From: Pseudoneurospora amorphoporcata
Lineage: Eukaryota; Ascomycota; Sordariomycetes; Sordariales; Sordariaceae
NCBI GenBank assembly: GCA_033297205.1
Contig: MU859065.1
Span: forward strand, 1 to 64,000
Direction: 5' to 3'
DNA length: 64,000 bases
The notes beneath the pieces are model-generated. The model worked only from the letters and a program-made list of their open reading frames with translations, made no database searches and was not told the DNA's origin. Positions 23,174 to 34,830 of this stretch are shown here, one piece after another. Position 1 is the first letter of the stretch; the number at the start of each line of letters is the position of its first letter. The translations under genes and the position numbers were made by a program.

Positions 23174-24990
23174 AGTGCTTTTTTGAGCCCCTCGATGCCA
23201 GGTTGGACTGTTAGGCAATGTCGGGTATGTCGGTGCGGGTGTGCAGTGTAGGACGCTCCTTATTTGCATAAGGATCTGGTGAAGAACCCTTTTTGGATAC
23301 CTGTAACCTGGCTGAAGACCAGCAGGGCGGTGTCCCATTATCTACGTTATTTTGTTTTTATATGTTGGTTTATCGTTGGATAGCTGCGTCGTGTCGGCAA
23401 TGATGGGTTTCTTACATTCATTTGTTTCCTGTTTTTGCCTTCCGCGCTCTTCTTTACCAGATTGTACTTCTCGGGAAGAGCGCGCCGAACGCGATACACG
23501 CAACGGGCGGATCGTGTTCACTATTCCATGGTCAACCGTGTCGAAATATAATTCACGATACGTTAGTTTTTAGCACCAAGCCAGCAGCGAATGGGGGTGG
23601 GTTGGGTGATATGTCCATCAAATTTGGACCATGTAAGCGGGGACATCACTCTTTTCTTATGTTCCGCGAAACAGCTCGCGGTGCTTTAGACTACTACTAA
23701 TCCACCTGTGTGCCTACGAGTGGTTTCTTTTGCGGACATGCATATAACAACAAAGTCAACCGAGTAGCTCCTGGTTAAGAAAAGCTTGATTTGACTCTGT
23801 AATAGATTCAGCGAAACCGGAAGTCGTACGTTCCTAGCAGTTAGTACAGGCGTATTGCTTGGAAATCATGAAACAAACAAACGAATAGGAACTATGAGAC
23901 GATCTTCTTCCTAAGTTCCCTCCCAAGTTCCTGCACCCCGGAAAATTATTGTAGGATCAACAACCGCTATGCACGCATGGCAAGGTCCCAGTTCATGTCA
24001 AGCATGTCTCCATCTATGGTATGTCTCCCCGTCCCGGTTCCGGTCATGTCAAGTGGAAAGTGGGACGGGATCATCGATCGTCGCGCTTCTAGATTGTTTC
24101 CATTTTGGTTGCTAGAGCTACTGGATCCGATGCCAGGCGGTGTCCTGTTTCTGATTTCGGAAAATATATTCCAGTGAGCGACTACGCATTTGATTGTTGT
24201 CTGGTACCATATATAGTTGGACACCAAAGTATGGAAGCGCAGTGGATTTTTTATTTTATTTATTAGGTCACGCGTGTAGGAATATCATACGTACTTGCTG
24301 TAAACTCCTTCATATATACTCAATACTTTGACACTAGAGGTACCATGGAAACTCGCTTTCCAGGTCCCTGGGTTATACGTGTCCGGCAACTACGTACATC
24401 TGTTATGGCGGCAGTCAAAAGCACTCCACTGAGCTTCAAGTCTGCATCTCCTCTGCGCAGCCTGCAAAAACGAGTTTCTCGAGTATTTGGTCTTTCATGG
24501 CACGACTCGACGGAAAGGGGTGTGCATGTACACTGCGAAGTCTTCCTGGGCCTTGTGATCGGAGTAATCCTGCTGGAAACCCCCGCAGTATTCTTGTGGT
24601 GTCGGTGTCACTACAGTACTTTGGACGAGAATCACTTCACTGTCGCTTCCCCGAATGGTTGCCTCTGGATTTTACCTTGAAATTTTGGAAGTAAGCTTTG
24701 GGGTTGACGAGGACTGCCCATCTTCTTCTCGCAGAGTGACGCGCGGCCAGGACATACATGAGAACATCTCTTGTGCCTGTCTGTTTTCCCCAGACAAACC
24801 GAGCCCAATCCTTTAGTTCTATATATCCCATTATTCCATCCTGCATCTCCCTTTCTCTCCTCGCCCCCTCCCCTTTTTAGGATCACAACTTGGAAATGTT
24901 TGAGATAATGATGCTCCCTGACCGCACCTCGGTTACCGTCTCGTTATCTCGAATTATCTGATCATCTAATCTCAACAGGCCTGCCCTCCA
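23174..24990. other. Intergenic, nothing recognised
   Basis: GC-normal DNA after the DUF6590 gene. Small frames on both strands lack domains. The first part is presumably the 3' untranslated region. Confidence 0.5.
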
Positions 24991-24992
24991 TA

Positions 24993-25419
24993 GCGCGCAG
25001 GGGAGGTTCTGGAAAATGATCTCCCAGATGGTCTTCTAACTGTAAAATAGTCCTGAAGATGATCTGTATCCAACAAATGATTATGTGATGATTTTAGACA
25101 ACTTTTACCATCTTCAAGATGATCTTATTAATAATATTCAAATTAAGATATTTTAATGTATATAAATCAAATTACTTTAAGATGATCCTTAAGACGATTA
25201 CTTTTAGTATGAAAATGATTTTGGAAAAATACATCATCCTCAAGGTCATATTGCAAGAAAAAAAGCATCCTTCGAGGGAAAGACCATCTCTTAACGTTTA
25301 GATGTCAATTTATAAATCATCATATAACGATTTTGTACACGAATGCAAACTTTGCACTGGATTATTTTACAGTTAGGAGACCATACAGGTGATCATTTTC
25401 CAGAACCCTCTCCGCGCGC
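24993..25419. mobile_element. 427-bp MITE with long terminal inverted repeats and TA target duplication
   Basis: The ends are inverted copies of about 55 bp: GCGCGCAGGGGAGGTTCTGG on the left against GCGCGCGGAGAGGGTTCTGG read inward from the right, continuing AAAATGATC and TCTAACTGTAAAATA. Both ends are bordered by TA (24991-24992, 25420-25421), as for Tc1/mariner-type insertions; the matching CCA outside the TA may extend the repeat. The interior is AT-rich and repeats GATGATC/AAGATGATC words. It has no transposase and so would depend on a transposase elsewhere. Confidence 0.75.
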
Positions 25420-25424
25420 TATGG

Positions 25425-27567
25425 CTTTTAGGCGGCGCCGACGGATGCCCAAAGTCCACACTTGCTCAAACCTTTCTCCGCTTTGTGGGCCTGATTGATA
25501 ATTTGCTGATTGATTAGATTGGCTTAATCCTGGCTGCCCGCCGAACCCGCGCGGGGATCGTACAGTGTGAAATTGTTAGGTAGGCTTGTTGGTGGGCAAA
25601 GTCGGTGCGCGCGGAATACAAGAGAGTTCGTTGACGGGATTGGACTTCCTATGGTGCTTTCCAGGTGGTGTACTAAGCCATCATATGCATGGAAGTATGG
25701 CGCTGAGTCGGAACTCGGTAATTCTTCAGGAGGAAACTTCAAACAGAACCGGTATCGAGGAAATATATGTGGGAGATGATGTCTTGAGAAGTGCTTCCTC
25801 TCCAGGCTGGCTGTATTCTAGGGAGCTGTTCGGGGATGGCTTCATCCTCACCACCTGCATAGGCAGAAGAGGTCATCAAGGTGCCGTCAACGAAAGACTG
25901 AAGACCGCATTTCCCTACCCGAAAAGAAAAAAAAAAGGAAAAAGCCATGTGCAGTTGTTTGGCCCAAAAGCTAGGGACCTAGGGTGCCGCCGGTGCCCTT
26001 GGCGGCTCTGGATGAATCTGGGGAGAGTTGGTCTGATCCAGGTCGAGCCCTGTCTGGGCGTGTCAAGCTTGCCGACGCTTGTCTTGGCTTGTTTGGCATG
26101 ATCGGGGGGAAAAGTGGCGACATCACCTTTTGTCATTCACGGATCCGGATCGCCTGATTCCCAAGATGAGGGTTGAGACTCGGAAGATCCATCGGCCTCT
26201 TGCTTCTCTGAAAATGTCTGAAGGGGAAGCGTTGCACCATCTAGGGAACTTGCTGGGGAACCCGGTCTTGTGAGCAATCATTTGCAAGCAAGGCCTTGTA
26301 CTCGGGTCTAGGAGGTAGAGGAGGGTATGATACCATACGAGATTACAGTCGCCTGAGGTCTTTTCTCGGACAAACAGTAGGACCATGCAAGAGATCAGTC
26401 ACGAACCGGTCCCAATATTGATTTATAAAAGGGGGAATGGGGGATCTTAGTAAAATGACGAGTAAAAGGGATGAAGAGCGGTCAGAATCACCTGACACTC
26501 TGACAGTTCTCCCGGATTAACCTTTCCAGGCTGGCCAGGCTCAAGGCAATCCTGCCTGCCTGCTTGGGCGGGGAAATTTTGAGGTTCCTATAGGGTGTCA
26601 GTGGATACATAGGTAGCTTCAACAAGCTGAGTGCAAGGCGTCGTGCCTGGCTGCTCGGTTTGTACAACCCCGTTCCTGCGATTCGACCGCCCGAGGTGCC
26701 GGTGCCGCCCTGATACATTAAAGTTCGTGGGGAATTGCCTAATCCGTGGCATATCGCGGGATGGACCTTGACAAGCCTGTAACCACGTCTCGCCGAGTTT
26801 GCGGTATTTTGTTTTAAACATATCCGGGAAACTGGAACGGTTTGGGGGGAACTGAAAGCCCACTGCAACGACACATTGACCGAGAGGTTGCAACTCCCCT
26901 CGGCGGGAGGGAGGGCACTCGTTCCATTTGCCATCAACCACAAAAAGGTATCGGGGATTGGTGGGCCAACCCGCCAACGATTTCCCCGTACGTACTGTGC
27001 TGGAAAATGGGCTTTTTGCGAACGGCATGCCCCAGCGGGTACAGTGACTCCAGCCGGTGCTCCAGCAGCACCTGCAATCTATGACACCTCATGCAAATAA
27101 TTAAAGATGGCGATTTCCCGTCCTTCCACTTTTTCGTTGAGCTTGTGGCCACTTGCACCCTACACTAGAATCCCTCTCTGCTCCTGCCTCTTCCCTCAGA
27201 CCGGGCTCGCCCTTTTATCTGTTTGGTAATTCCCGTCGTCTTTCCCATCCTCTATTTTATCTCTCTTGCCATCCCGAGTCTTTTTGAGTTTTGACCTCTT
27301 TTCTTTCCATTCGCATTTGGCCAGTGCATGAGCATTTTTATCTCCGGTTCTCACACAGTGACCCATCCGCCCACAGTGATCTAATCAGATCCGGAATCTT
27401 AGAATTTCACCATATACCGTTCGGTCCGACCGTTGCACCTCCATCGTCACCACTCCCAACTCCCTATTATTTATTAGCCTCTGCCCACAAAACCGCTCGG
27501 CCTCACTGCTCGCGAATTCCCAAAAATCACGCAAACCTTTATACTATTCACAGCCAACCACGCAACA
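25425..27567. other. Intergenic; the final ~400 bases are the likely promoter and leader of the reductase gene
   Basis: No domain-bearing frame seen. From about 27160 the plus strand becomes strongly pyrimidine-rich up to the CAACAATGGCG start context of the next gene, typical of a fungal promoter and leader. Confidence 0.5.
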
Positions 27568-29430
27568 ATGGCGGCACAAGTTGATCGTATAATGGCCCAG
27601 CACTCGGCAAACAGCATACCCGAAGAGCCTCAAGTGCCCTCCATCGCTCCGTCACTCACATATTCCGAGTCCTCCGAACCCTCGGAAAACGAGGAACCCC
27701 GCCAATCCGACGAGCAGCCGCGCCGCCGCCGCGCATCCACCGTCCTTATTGTCAAGTCTCCCGCCGACATCCAACGTATCACGGGCGAGACGACAACGCA
27801 ATTGGTCCAGAGGTGTTGCGGTGGTGGTTGCTGCCTCACTTCGGACGGCAAGAGGGTCAAGAAGCAGGGTATCGAGTATGAGCGGGTCAACCTCCCGGAC
27901 AACGACGCATACCGCGCTCTCAATCTCAAGATCGAAGAAGTTCCGACCGTCCTAAACAACATCCTCGACCTGCCCGAACAGGTTGCCTTCCTGCAGCCTC
28001 TTCGCCGACCGTCCAATGTTCCATCTCCTACAGAGTCCACTGCGGCTCTTAACATCGATGGTAACGCGACATCCGCCACTATCGATATCGAAAAGTCTAT
28101 ACAAAAGCTGTCTCTGGAGGACCTTGATACCAAGATACAGCCACCCTCTTTTGTCCAACCTCACCCGCCTTTCCATGTCTTCCCCGCCCGTATTCACACC
28201 GCCCGTGAGTTGACAGGCCAAGGCGCCGAGAAGCGTACCTTCCACTTCGACATTGACGTCACAAATTACCCCGAGGATGAGGGTGTCGACTTCAAGGTCG
28301 GTGGAGCCATCGGTGTCTCGGCTCCCAACGACGAGTCCATGGTAGAGGAGCTTTTCGACCTTCTCCTCATTCCTCGTTTCCTCCGTGACAAGCCTGTCCT
28401 CCTGCGGACAACCAAGGGCAGATGGCCCACCGTATGGGGCGAAGACCAAGCCCGTGAGCTTGTCACAACACGGAGAGACCTCCTGACATGGTGCTCTGAC
28501 ATCCAGTCCTACCCGCCCACAAAGCCGCTTCTCCGTGTTCTAGCCGAGCATGCAACCAACGAGGACGAGCGCAAGATTCTGTTCTTCCTCTGCTCGGCTG
28601 AAGGCCAGGGGGTCTTCTGCGACTTCCGCACCGGCCCGCACATCACCGTCGCCCAGCTCCTCCATGCCTTCCCCAGCGCCCGGCCACCTCTTGATTTGCT
28701 CCTCTCGGTCCTACAGCCTCTGATGCCCCGCTTCTACTCCTTGTCCAACGACCCGCACGAGTCCTACTTGAGACGCGATGGCAAGCAGCACCGCCTGATC
28801 GAGATCGCTGTCACCGTCCACACCGCGACTGACTGGAGGACAGGCGAGCGCAACGGAGTCGGTTCCGGTTTCTTCCAGCGCCAAGCCCTCAAGTACATCG
28901 AAGCACAAAAAAGAGGCGAAAAGGATATCGATGTCTACATCCCTATGTTCAAGGGTCTGATGGCCAATCCTCTTGCCAAGCAATTCGTCTCGGACGGCCC
29001 CATGCTGCTGATCGGTGCCGGTGTCGGCATTGCTCCGTTCAGAGGTTTCGTCCAGCGCCGCCTCAAGACTGCCAACTGCGCCAACAAAGTCTGGGTTCTC
29101 CAGGGTTGCCGTGACTCGCTAGTCGATGAGCTCTACAGCGGCGAGTGGGGTGTCCACGAAGATGAGGTCAAGCGTGTAGTGGAGAGCCGTCGCGGTCAGG
29201 GGCGGTATGTCCAAGAAGAGGTCAAGGCCCAGGCGGACCTGGTCTGGTATATCATCAACTCAGTCGACGGTAGGGTGTTCGTCTGCGGAAGCTCCAAGGG
29301 CATGGGCGAAGGTGTCGAGCAGGCGTTGATCGAGGTTGCGATGGAGAAGGGCAACCTCGAGCACGACGAGGCGAAGCAATTCTGGGAACTGAAAAGGGAG
29401 GTTGGGCAATACATTGCCGAGACATGGTGA
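27568..29430 (+). CDS. CYPOR-like FAD/NADPH oxidoreductase lacking the flavodoxin domain
   Basis: Single-exon gene of 620 residues, with start context CAACAATGGCG. The C-terminal two thirds match the ferredoxin-NADP reductase-like module of cytochrome P450 reductase, sulfite reductase and nitric oxide synthase. FAD_binding_1 runs from about residue 205, with the FAD motif PRFYSLSNDP near 385. The NADPH-binding lobe has LLIGAGVGIAPFRGF near 482, VWVLQGCRDSLVDELY, and VFVCGSSKGMG near 570. A typical CPR has an FMN flavodoxin domain first; here the first ~180 residues are Ser/Glu/Arg-rich without flavodoxin motifs and contain a paired-cysteine motif CCGGGCC (83-89). It probably passes electrons from NADPH through FAD to an unknown partner. 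No N-terminal membrane anchor is apparent, so it is likely soluble. The partner cannot be read from the neighbourhood. Confidence 0.85.
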   Translation: MAAQVDRIMAQHSANSIPEEPQVPSIAPSLTYSESSEPSENEEPRQSDEQPRRRRASTVLIVKSPADIQRITGETTTQLVQRCCGGGCCLTSDGKRVKKQGIEYERVNLPDNDAYRALNLKIEEVPTVLNNILDLPEQVAFLQPLRRPSNVPSPTESTAALNIDGNATSATIDIEKSIQKLSLEDLDTKIQPPSFVQPHPPFHVFPARIHTARELTGQGAEKRTFHFDIDVTNYPEDEGVDFKVGGAIGVSAPNDESMVEELFDLLLIPRFLRDKPVLLRTTKGRWPTVWGEDQARELVTTRRDLLTWCSDIQSYPPTKPLLRVLAEHATNEDERKILFFLCSAEGQGVFCDFRTGPHITVAQLLHAFPSARPPLDLLLSVLQPLMPRFYSLSNDPHESYLRRDGKQHRLIEIAVTVHTATDWRTGERNGVGSGFFQRQALKYIEAQKRGEKDIDVYIPMFKGLMANPLAKQFVSDGPMLLIGAGVGIAPFRGFVQRRLKTANCANKVWVLQGCRDSLVDELYSGEWGVHEDEVKRVVESRRGQGRYVQEEVKAQADLVWYIINSVDGRVFVCGSSKGMGEGVEQALIEVAMEKGNLEHDEAKQFWELKREVGQYIAETW

Positions 29431-31109
29431 TTGGTTTCAACCTTCTTTGGGGACCTCTAGGATCGTGACAACCTGTCACATTGGGAAGGAAAAAAATTAT
29501 ACATGGGCAGGGGCCGCATAGGCCAAACGAAAAGCATACACATCAAGGGCAGGCGGGTTAGAGTAGAAACGGCGTTATGGGCGAAGACAAACAACAACAC
29601 CAGCATTTCCGGCGTGCATGGGCGGGTTTCTGTCAAGGGTTTTTCTATTTTGGTTTTCTTTCCTTGTTTTCTTGTCCTGCACATACGCATTGAACTCTTT
29701 CTAGGTATATCATCATCATTCATAACAGCTTTTTGTTGAGCGTTGTTGAATCTCCTAGAAGCCATCTGTTTATGTACAACGCATAGGCTCCCGGGCTTGG
29801 TTAGATGATGTACGTTGACATGTAGTTAGACTTTGTTCAAGAACTAACTACTTGGTCAATGATCACTACTGAGGGCCCCGATGAGATGTTTTATCACCAA
29901 TTCGAATTATTTCGAAGTCTCAGCCCTCCGATTCGTTATCCGGTGTCAGCAAAGCGTTGTTGATAAGATACAAGAAATACAGCCACGGGCACTTGGAGCT
30001 TCACAGTCAGCTCTGGAAGACTCAAACCACCACTACGCAGTATCACAGGATCGTCAAAGGCAAAGAAACGAATTGACCAATCAGATTTATCTCCACCACA
30101 ACCTTCACCTCGCCCTTGGGAGACAATGATGATGTGGGAGGCAATCCCCGTGACGCAATAGCCGATGGTGATCCCGCCATATCACATTTGAATATCACCA
30201 CCCAGCTCTACCAGCTAACTCCAGAAAGCCCGATGGTTCGTACTGCCTTTTCTAAACGTCTCTCAGTGACGATAGGGATAGTCGCGTGCGGGCTGGCCGT
30301 TCTCTTAATCGAAAGCATTCCTCTACGGGATGTTGTCACCCTCACCAAAGTGACGGGACGGAGCGAAGAGGGGGGTTCGGGCTTTTACCCCCCACCACTT
30401 TTCCAAAAACACCACGAGTTGTTAGCTACTGGAAGGCTTTTGGCTTCTTCAATTGCTGACTGATGAACAAGACGCAAAATGCCTTTATCACCTGCCGCAC
30501 GCAAAACGGTATCAGGGGTCACGACAACAAGTACTGCGTGGAAACCGACATGGAACATGCATGACCCAAGATGAAGAATGCATGAATGACCCGAAACAAC
30601 AACCCAAGAACTCAAGCCAGTCGGCCAAAATTGGATCTTGTTGCTCCTCATTGAGTCCGAGTCGTGAATGAATGTCTCGGACCCTGAAGATCATGAGCTG
30701 TTAAGGCTGTGCTTTGTACGAATTTCAAAGGCTCACCAATCTTTTCGTTGGTAGTTTGGAAATGCTGAGAGGGGGTTGGGACCTTAACGGCTCACCGGGA
30801 GCACCCCGCTTTCACCTGCTTGTCCTACTGTCTAAGCCTTTAATAACTGCCAAGGTCGGCTTTGTCAGCCTTCGTCATCAGACGAGGGGTTGTTTGACAC
30901 GATTCGACAGCGTTGTCTGTGCCCGGGCGGTAACCGCAGAGCCTCTTGAAACTAACGAACTACTGTAACTGGATAGAGCAAAATTTCCCCGATATGGAAC
31001 CTTCTCGTCATATCATTGGGTGACGGGCTGACTTTGGTCTCCGGTTGCATTGTTAATGGCTGACAGAGCTTTTGAAAACCCAAAACAACACCCGCTACAA
31101 CCCTGGTCG
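29431..31109. other. Intergenic, nothing firmly recognised
   Basis: This is the 3' flank of the reductase gene and unique DNA up to the retrotransposon target site. A frame at about 30233-30463 could encode 77 residues with one hydrophobic segment, but the context gives no support. Confidence 0.45.
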
Positions 31110-31114
31110 GCTGC

Positions 31115-31282
31115 TGTAGAATATGAGCACGTGCAGAGGTAATCTGGAAGTGGGAAGAAAACTGTGTATTGTGTTGAGTTCTGTGTGTCCAGAAATCTCT
31201 TATAGAAAATCTAGTTAATGTAACACAATAAAGACCTACTAAATTATATAATTATCACCTTTATAAGCCCTTATTTCTAACA
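31115..31282 (-). repeat. LTR (left copy; 3' LTR in element orientation)
   Basis: Runs from TGTAGAATATG to TTTCTAACA on the plus strand; same length (168 bp) as the right copy. All differences I see between the two are transitions, as expected from RIP. Confidence 0.8.
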
Positions 31283-31724
31283 CATCCCCCCAGTTGCACT
31301 AGGCAAAGTGCTTAAAAAGCTAATATAAATAAAGTTATTTAAAATTTTATTCCCTTTTTTATTTTTCTTAGCGGTCGTGTGAAAGCGTGATCCTACAAGA
31401 GATACGACTGCAAGATTAGAAGGCACAATTCAGAGTAATATTAAGTGTAAAGAGGAAAGGAAAAGCAAATAACGAAGGCATCATAGATCTAGACATATAA
31501 GTCAGATCTGCCACTCGTTGCCGCCTTCCCTTTTCAGGAGCTCTAGATAAGATAAGGCCGTAGACCTTTCATCTAATGTGTTATAGTCGTGCAATTGACC
31601 CTGCGGCCAGTCCTCTGGTAACTAGTCTAGCTATGCTATGATAGGTCGCTTTTGAAGGCGTTGCCCGCTATTAATTGCTATTAATATAGAAGGTTGATAG
31701 TATTAATTTTTAATAATAGCCCGG

Positions 31725-31870
31725 GTCCTATAATTGAGTAGTTAGAGCGTTGAGGTTAGATTTTAAACTATTTTTAATATATAAATATCTTTTATTATAT
31801 CTTTTTTAGTATTATTAGTAGCTTATAGATTATCTTTAAAGGTCGTAAGTTCGAACCCTATTGAGACTAA
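31725..31870 (+). other. tRNA-like sequence, possibly a decayed tRNA-derived SINE
   Basis: TAATTGAGTAGTTAGAGCG fits a degenerate A box and D arm, and GGTCGTAAGTTCGAACCC, about 100 bases later, fits a T arm with B box. Several G-to-A changes from consensus are consistent with RIP. The spacing between the boxes is larger than in a plain tRNA, so it would need a long insertion or intron. The acceptor-stem pairing (GTCCTAT with ATTGAGAC) is imperfect. It is not a functional tRNA call. Confidence 0.3.
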
Positions 31871-32280
31871 AAATTTTACGCCTTTTTCCTCCTTATATAG
31901 ATTATATACTATATAAGATCCTCTTAATTTATAAAAATTATTTCTATTATATTATATATATAGGTAATTTATATTTATAATTACCATTTCTGCTATTTTT
32001 ATTATTTGATAGAATTTACTCCTTTTAATTCTCCTTATAAATCCTTATAATTAAATAATTTCCTTCTACTTTAAGTAACAGCTTATGTAATTCCTCCCTT
32101 ATTATCTTAACATTTTAAAGATTTAATTAATTTATAAATTCCTTATATTTATTAATTAGTAGCGCTTCCATTAAATTATTAGTAATTATTTTTTTAGTAA
32201 GTACGTTAAATTTTTTAAAGAAATTCTATTACTACCCTTCTCTAGGTTAGTAATTATAAATATTAATATACTTAAATTTA

Positions 32281-33030
32281 GAGAAGCGCTACTCGCACGT
32301 TGGCAAAACTCTACTCGCACGTGGATCCACATTTTTTCCCCATACATAACCCGAACCCTAGCGACCTGTTATAGTCCCACACCCATCTAGGTTGTACTAT
32401 GCCTGCCAAGCTCCCAAATTTCAGCCCAGTACACGTTCAGACCCCTGCAGTCGTACTGCACTGGCCACCCTAGTCTGGGCGCTCAGACTAGCCTAGACTG
32501 GGCAGTCTAACTCGTAATTTTCTAGCATCAGCACTAGTGCCTTATCGCACTACTTCCTTTACCAAACCACCATCGTATACATCACTACATTGTAATCCTT
32601 CAATCCACTACGTCATGCATTATTAGATATTATTAAGTAAACAAAGCGCTAGCATCTGTCGATAGTACGGAATGATCCATTATTTTTCTATGCGTTTCCC
32701 TAGCTAATTGCGATGTAGATGACCGATGTAATGACCTAGCCGACGGGCGCATGCGACCGTGCCGCTAAGTGCTCTGTAAGACCGCTATATAAATACCTTA
32801 TAAGAACTGAGTCTGGGTACAAATCTAAGGGTGCGTACGCTGCAGTCTAGAATCTGGGCTTAGCATAGCATGGCAACCTTGAAAGATTGAAATGCCCAGA
32901 TGTGCTTGGTGAAATTTATGAAAGAATACATCTGCTATGGCAGACTTCAAGCGGGTTCGGGTTATGTATGGGGAAAAAATGTGGATCTACGTGCGAGTAG
33001 AGTTTTACCAACGTGCGAGTAGCGCTTCTC
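32281..33030. mobile_element. 750-bp non-autonomous DNA transposon with ~76-bp TIRs and 8-bp TSD
   Basis: The left end GAGAAGCGCTACTCGCACGT and the inverted right end agree over about 76 bp with two differences seen. TAAATTTA borders both ends (32273-32280 and 33031-33038), giving an 8-bp target duplication, the size made by hAT-type transposases; because this word is itself a palindrome, it could instead be part of the TIR. Each TIR contains ACGTGCGAGTAG twice. It is GC-richer than the surrounding RIP-damaged DNA, so it inserted later or has escaped damage. No transposase frame. Confidence 0.75.
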
Positions 33031-33178
33031 TAAATTTAATTAAGAATTTAGTATTTTCTTTTGTAATAAGGCGGATTATCTATTTATTATTATATTTTAA
33101 AGAGATAATATCAAATTTAAATTATATTATAAGGGTTTAGAGAAAGCGCTTCGCTTATATACTTTCCTTTATTCTTTA

Positions 33179-33809
33179 TGTTAACGTGTAGCTAGTACTG
33201 TGCCTTGTAACTACCTTGTACTACCTTGTAGTATAGAAGGCTGATTGCTGAGAACACTATTCCTTCTACGTTATAGAATCAGTCAACTTAGCCCCCACAG
33301 AATCTACTAGAACACAGAGGTTTTACCACTACGTTCTGGATTCTCGAACCTGTTCAGCATTCTCTCTAGATTGATTTGTCATTATGGAATGCAACAGAAA
33401 CTCATAGATTTACTCTTTCCTTTTATAGTATAGTACTCTTACAAGCACTTCTACATTCTAGAAGCTTTCAGACACTCAGCATTTGTGTATATAAAGACCT
33501 CTCCTCTCCGTTAGTTAGTCACTCCTTAAGTAAGCAAGCAAGCAAGCAAGCATAACTTAAGCAATACAATACAGTCTTTTCTACAGTGCAGAGTTCACTG
33601 TAATCTTCTGTTTTGAGAGCAGAGTCCTCTCTAAGACCTCTTTTATAACACTTCTATTGTATTTGCAACTACGCTGCAACTACGCTGCTTCCTTCAGCAC
33701 TGCTGTCGTACCACCGCTTCCGCTTCACTCTGCTACAAGTACATAGTTTACTGTAGCATCCCTATACTAGTACTATCATTATAGGCTAGTTAGGGCATTG
33801 CAGCAAATA
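33179..33809 (+). repeat. LTR of a second retroelement family, forward copy
   Basis: Starts TGTTAACGTG and ends near GCAGCAAATA. It contains a TATATAAAG box near 33493 followed by a pyrimidine-rich start region and an AAGC tetranucleotide run, as expected for an LTR promoter. An inverted copy lies at 35428-36110. No clear target duplication for this copy. Confidence 0.55.
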
Positions 33810-34830
33810 CTAATAAATATTTTAAGTTAATTATTAGCGTAGTAGTAATAGGGATTAGGATTAATAAAAAACTAAACTAACTAAGAAATTGTAAATAATA
33901 TATTTAATTATATAATAATAATTAAGTAAAGAAATTCGCTAATGACCTTCTAATATTATTTAATTAAATATTAGAGAATTATTTTTATAGAAGGTATTAG
34001 TTCTTCTTATATTATAAAAGTATCAGAAGCCTTCCTATTTTATACAAAATTTTCAGTAATTTTTAAAATACATTATCGTTACAATAGCAAAATTAATTAT
34101 TTTAATTTATTTTGAAGGATTTCAATGTTAAGGAATTATTAAAAGTTGTAATTATTTGTAAATTAGTAGTAGTTTTTAATAGTAGCGACTACTTTATTAG
34201 TTAAATTGAAATATTCTTTCTTATAAGTAATAATAATATTGTTAATATAAAAGAAAATTATTATATTACGGTAAATATAAGTATATAATTCTATAGAAAT
34301 AGTTGAAGGCTAACCTTTACGAAGGTTTTAGTAAATTCTTTCTATTATAATAAAGAGGATTTGCGTAAATTGTAGAAAGTTTTTAATAATTTCGATATTT
34401 TTCTTTTCCGCTCCTATTCTTAGGGCGCTTATATATAAATAAATTTATTAAAATATATATTAATTAAATGAATTTTGTACTTTGAGAAGAATCCTTTTAT
34501 ATTAAATTTATATATATATATATATTTATATTGAATTGAAGAGGATTTCATTATTAATCCTCTATTTCTTTTTATTAATTTATATTTATAATTTTCTTTG
34601 CTTATATTTAATTATATACTCTTATTTAAATTAATAAAAGATAGTATAAAAATGATAATAGTATGATTCCTTATATAATTTAGGAGGAAGAGGAAAATTT
34701 CGTTATTGAAGTATAGTAAATGCATATATTATATTAAGGTCATTAATTTTATTTTAGGTTAGTTTCGAATTTAATAAAAACTTTTCTTTTAATATTTCCA
34801 CTTTAAGTTCCGTAAAATATAATTAGTTTA

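Noticed and set aside
30116..30463. Possible small membrane protein frame
   Set aside because: The long version lacks an ATG; the ATG version (77 residues) has one hydrophobic stretch but no further support.
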